A DNA stretch of 6,557 bases. Origin: Bacillota bacterium. GTDB lineage: Bacteria > Bacillota_E > Sulfobacillia > Sulfobacillales > Sulfobacillaceae. Positions 5,879-6,557 of this stretch are shown one piece after another. Below the pieces are notes generated by a model that was not told where the DNA came from, did no database searches, and saw only the letters and a program-made list of their open reading frames with translations. Position numbers and translations under genes: made by a program. The stretch lies in the NCBI GenBank assembly GCA_021802375.1, contig JAKAAL010000244.1, forward strand, positions 1 through 6,557, read 5' to 3'. Position 1 is the stretch's first letter, and each line of letters opens with the position of its first letter.

Positions 5879-6557
5879 TATCATTTCACCAACTGTGGTT
5901 CGTTCGGGACGCCAACGTATGGTCGATCAAGTTGTGGATACTGTAAGGGAAATTATTCTCAACGGCGAATTTTCCCCGGGAGAGCATCTAGTGCAGGAAG
6001 TTTTAGCGGACCGACTGGGAGTCAGCCGTACACCTTTGCGGGAGGCTCTGCGTGTATTGGAAGAAGAAGGATTAATCGTGCTATCGGATAATCAGGGAGT
6101 CTGTGTTGTGCCCGTGACTTATAGCATGGCGCGTGATTATTATTTTGTGCGAGAATCGTTAGATGGTCTTGCAGCACGGTTAGCTGCTCAACGAGGAAAT
6201 GAACAAGATTTTGATGATCTGGAAACAATTCTTAAACAGATGACTGATTATGTCAAAGTCTGGAATCCTGACGCATGGCTCCGTACTAACCTGGCTTTTC
6301 ACAGTGCGGTATCTTCTGCCGCTCACAATGATATTCTTGCGCGACACCTCGATGGCGTGATTCAAGTGAGTGCCAGATTGTTTTTTCCTACGATTCGCAT
6401 TCACCGGGACCGGGCTCAGGAAGCGTTGCGCGAACATTGTGATATTGTGGACGCCATCCGTCAAAGAGATGGATCCCGAGCGGAAGCATTAGCTCGATTG
6501 CATATTCGAACAGCTCGCGAACTTCTTGCCGCCTCTCAAAGTCAGCAATTAAGATCG
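5874..6557 (+). CDS. GntR-family transcriptional regulator, FCD subfamily (3' end cut by window)
   Basis: A DNA-binding regulator likely to control the divergent hydrolase/ABC operon and itself. The N-terminal winged helix-turn-helix is clear: DTVREIILNGEFSPGEHLVQ then LADRLGVSRTPLREALRVLE and EEGLI, all hallmark GntR residues. A helical FCD ligand domain follows, with NLAFHSAV (Asn 6288-6290, His 6300-6302), EHCDIVDAI (His 6435-6437) and LHIRTARELL (His 6501-6503), the pattern that holds a metal ion in many FCD proteins. The frame is open from 5850 to the last base. With about 228 residues present, only a few are missing from a normal length of 220-240. The start is uncertain: GTG 5874 is used as a standard codon, but ATT 5883, GTG 5895 or ATG 5919 are possible. 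The effector is probably a carboxylate or amide related to the operon's substrate, by inference only. Confidence 0.88.
   Translation, partial: MIIISPTVVRSGRQRMVDQVVDTVREIILNGEFSPGEHLVQEVLADRLGVSRTPLREALRVLEEEGLIVLSDNQGVCVVPVTYSMARDYYFVRESLDGLAARLAAQRGNEQDFDDLETILKQMTDYVKVWNPDAWLRTNLAFHSAVSSAAHNDILARHLDGVIQVSARLFFPTIRIHRDRAQEALREHCDIVDAIRQRDGSRAEALARLHIRTARELLAASQSQQLRS

Noticed and set aside
1..6557. CRISPR array, tRNA or rRNA genes
   Set aside because: No regularly spaced repeats and no tRNA- or rRNA-like sequences were seen on either strand.

Overview
The window looks like an accessory region of a Bacillota chromosome, possibly a thermoacidophile such as the Sulfobacillus/Alicyclobacillus group. 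The signs are strong AGGAGG-type ribosome binding sites, use of GTG and TTG starts, AT-rich host genes with a much more GC-rich insertion sequence, and the gene families present. The genus is only a guess.

Left third (1-1950): a dead zone. An APC-family amino-acid permease gene on the minus strand, still with a good ribosome binding site at 1961-1966, has an early stop codon, two frame breaks and loss of similarity near base 149. An IS256-family element (520-1851, 1332 bp) sits inside it, flanked by an 8-bp target duplication, AATCAATG, at 512-519 and 1852-1859. The element's own transposase is also dead: two in-frame stops and an internal deletion that changes frame. Bases 1-148 are unassigned.

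Middle and right (2139-5617, all minus strand): a compact operon that reads, in transcription order, a cytoplasmic N-terminal-nucleophile hydrolase/acyltransferase (C45/C59-like, Cys2), an ABC transporter ATPase, a permease, and a lipoprotein substrate-binding protein of the NMT1/THI5 (SsuA/TauA-like) type. The first two genes overlap by 4 nt (ATGA); the next pair overlaps by 53 nt if the permease uses the GTG with the ideal ribosome binding site. A short hairpin with a T-rich tail lies just past the last gene.

Right end (about 5874-6557, plus strand): a divergently transcribed GntR-family regulator (FCD subfamily), cut by the window edge near its C-terminus. The shared AT-rich region (5618-5873) holds a perfect 14-bp palindrome, TTTTGGATCCAAAA, in front of the operon, and a 12-of-13 match to it directly in front of the regulator gene. 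This is a good candidate for a common operator.

Inferred system: the transporter imports a small amide-like or N-acylated compound, the Ntn hydrolase cleaves it in the cytoplasm, and the FCD regulator controls the operon and itself by sensing the substrate or a product. The substrate cannot be read from the sequence.
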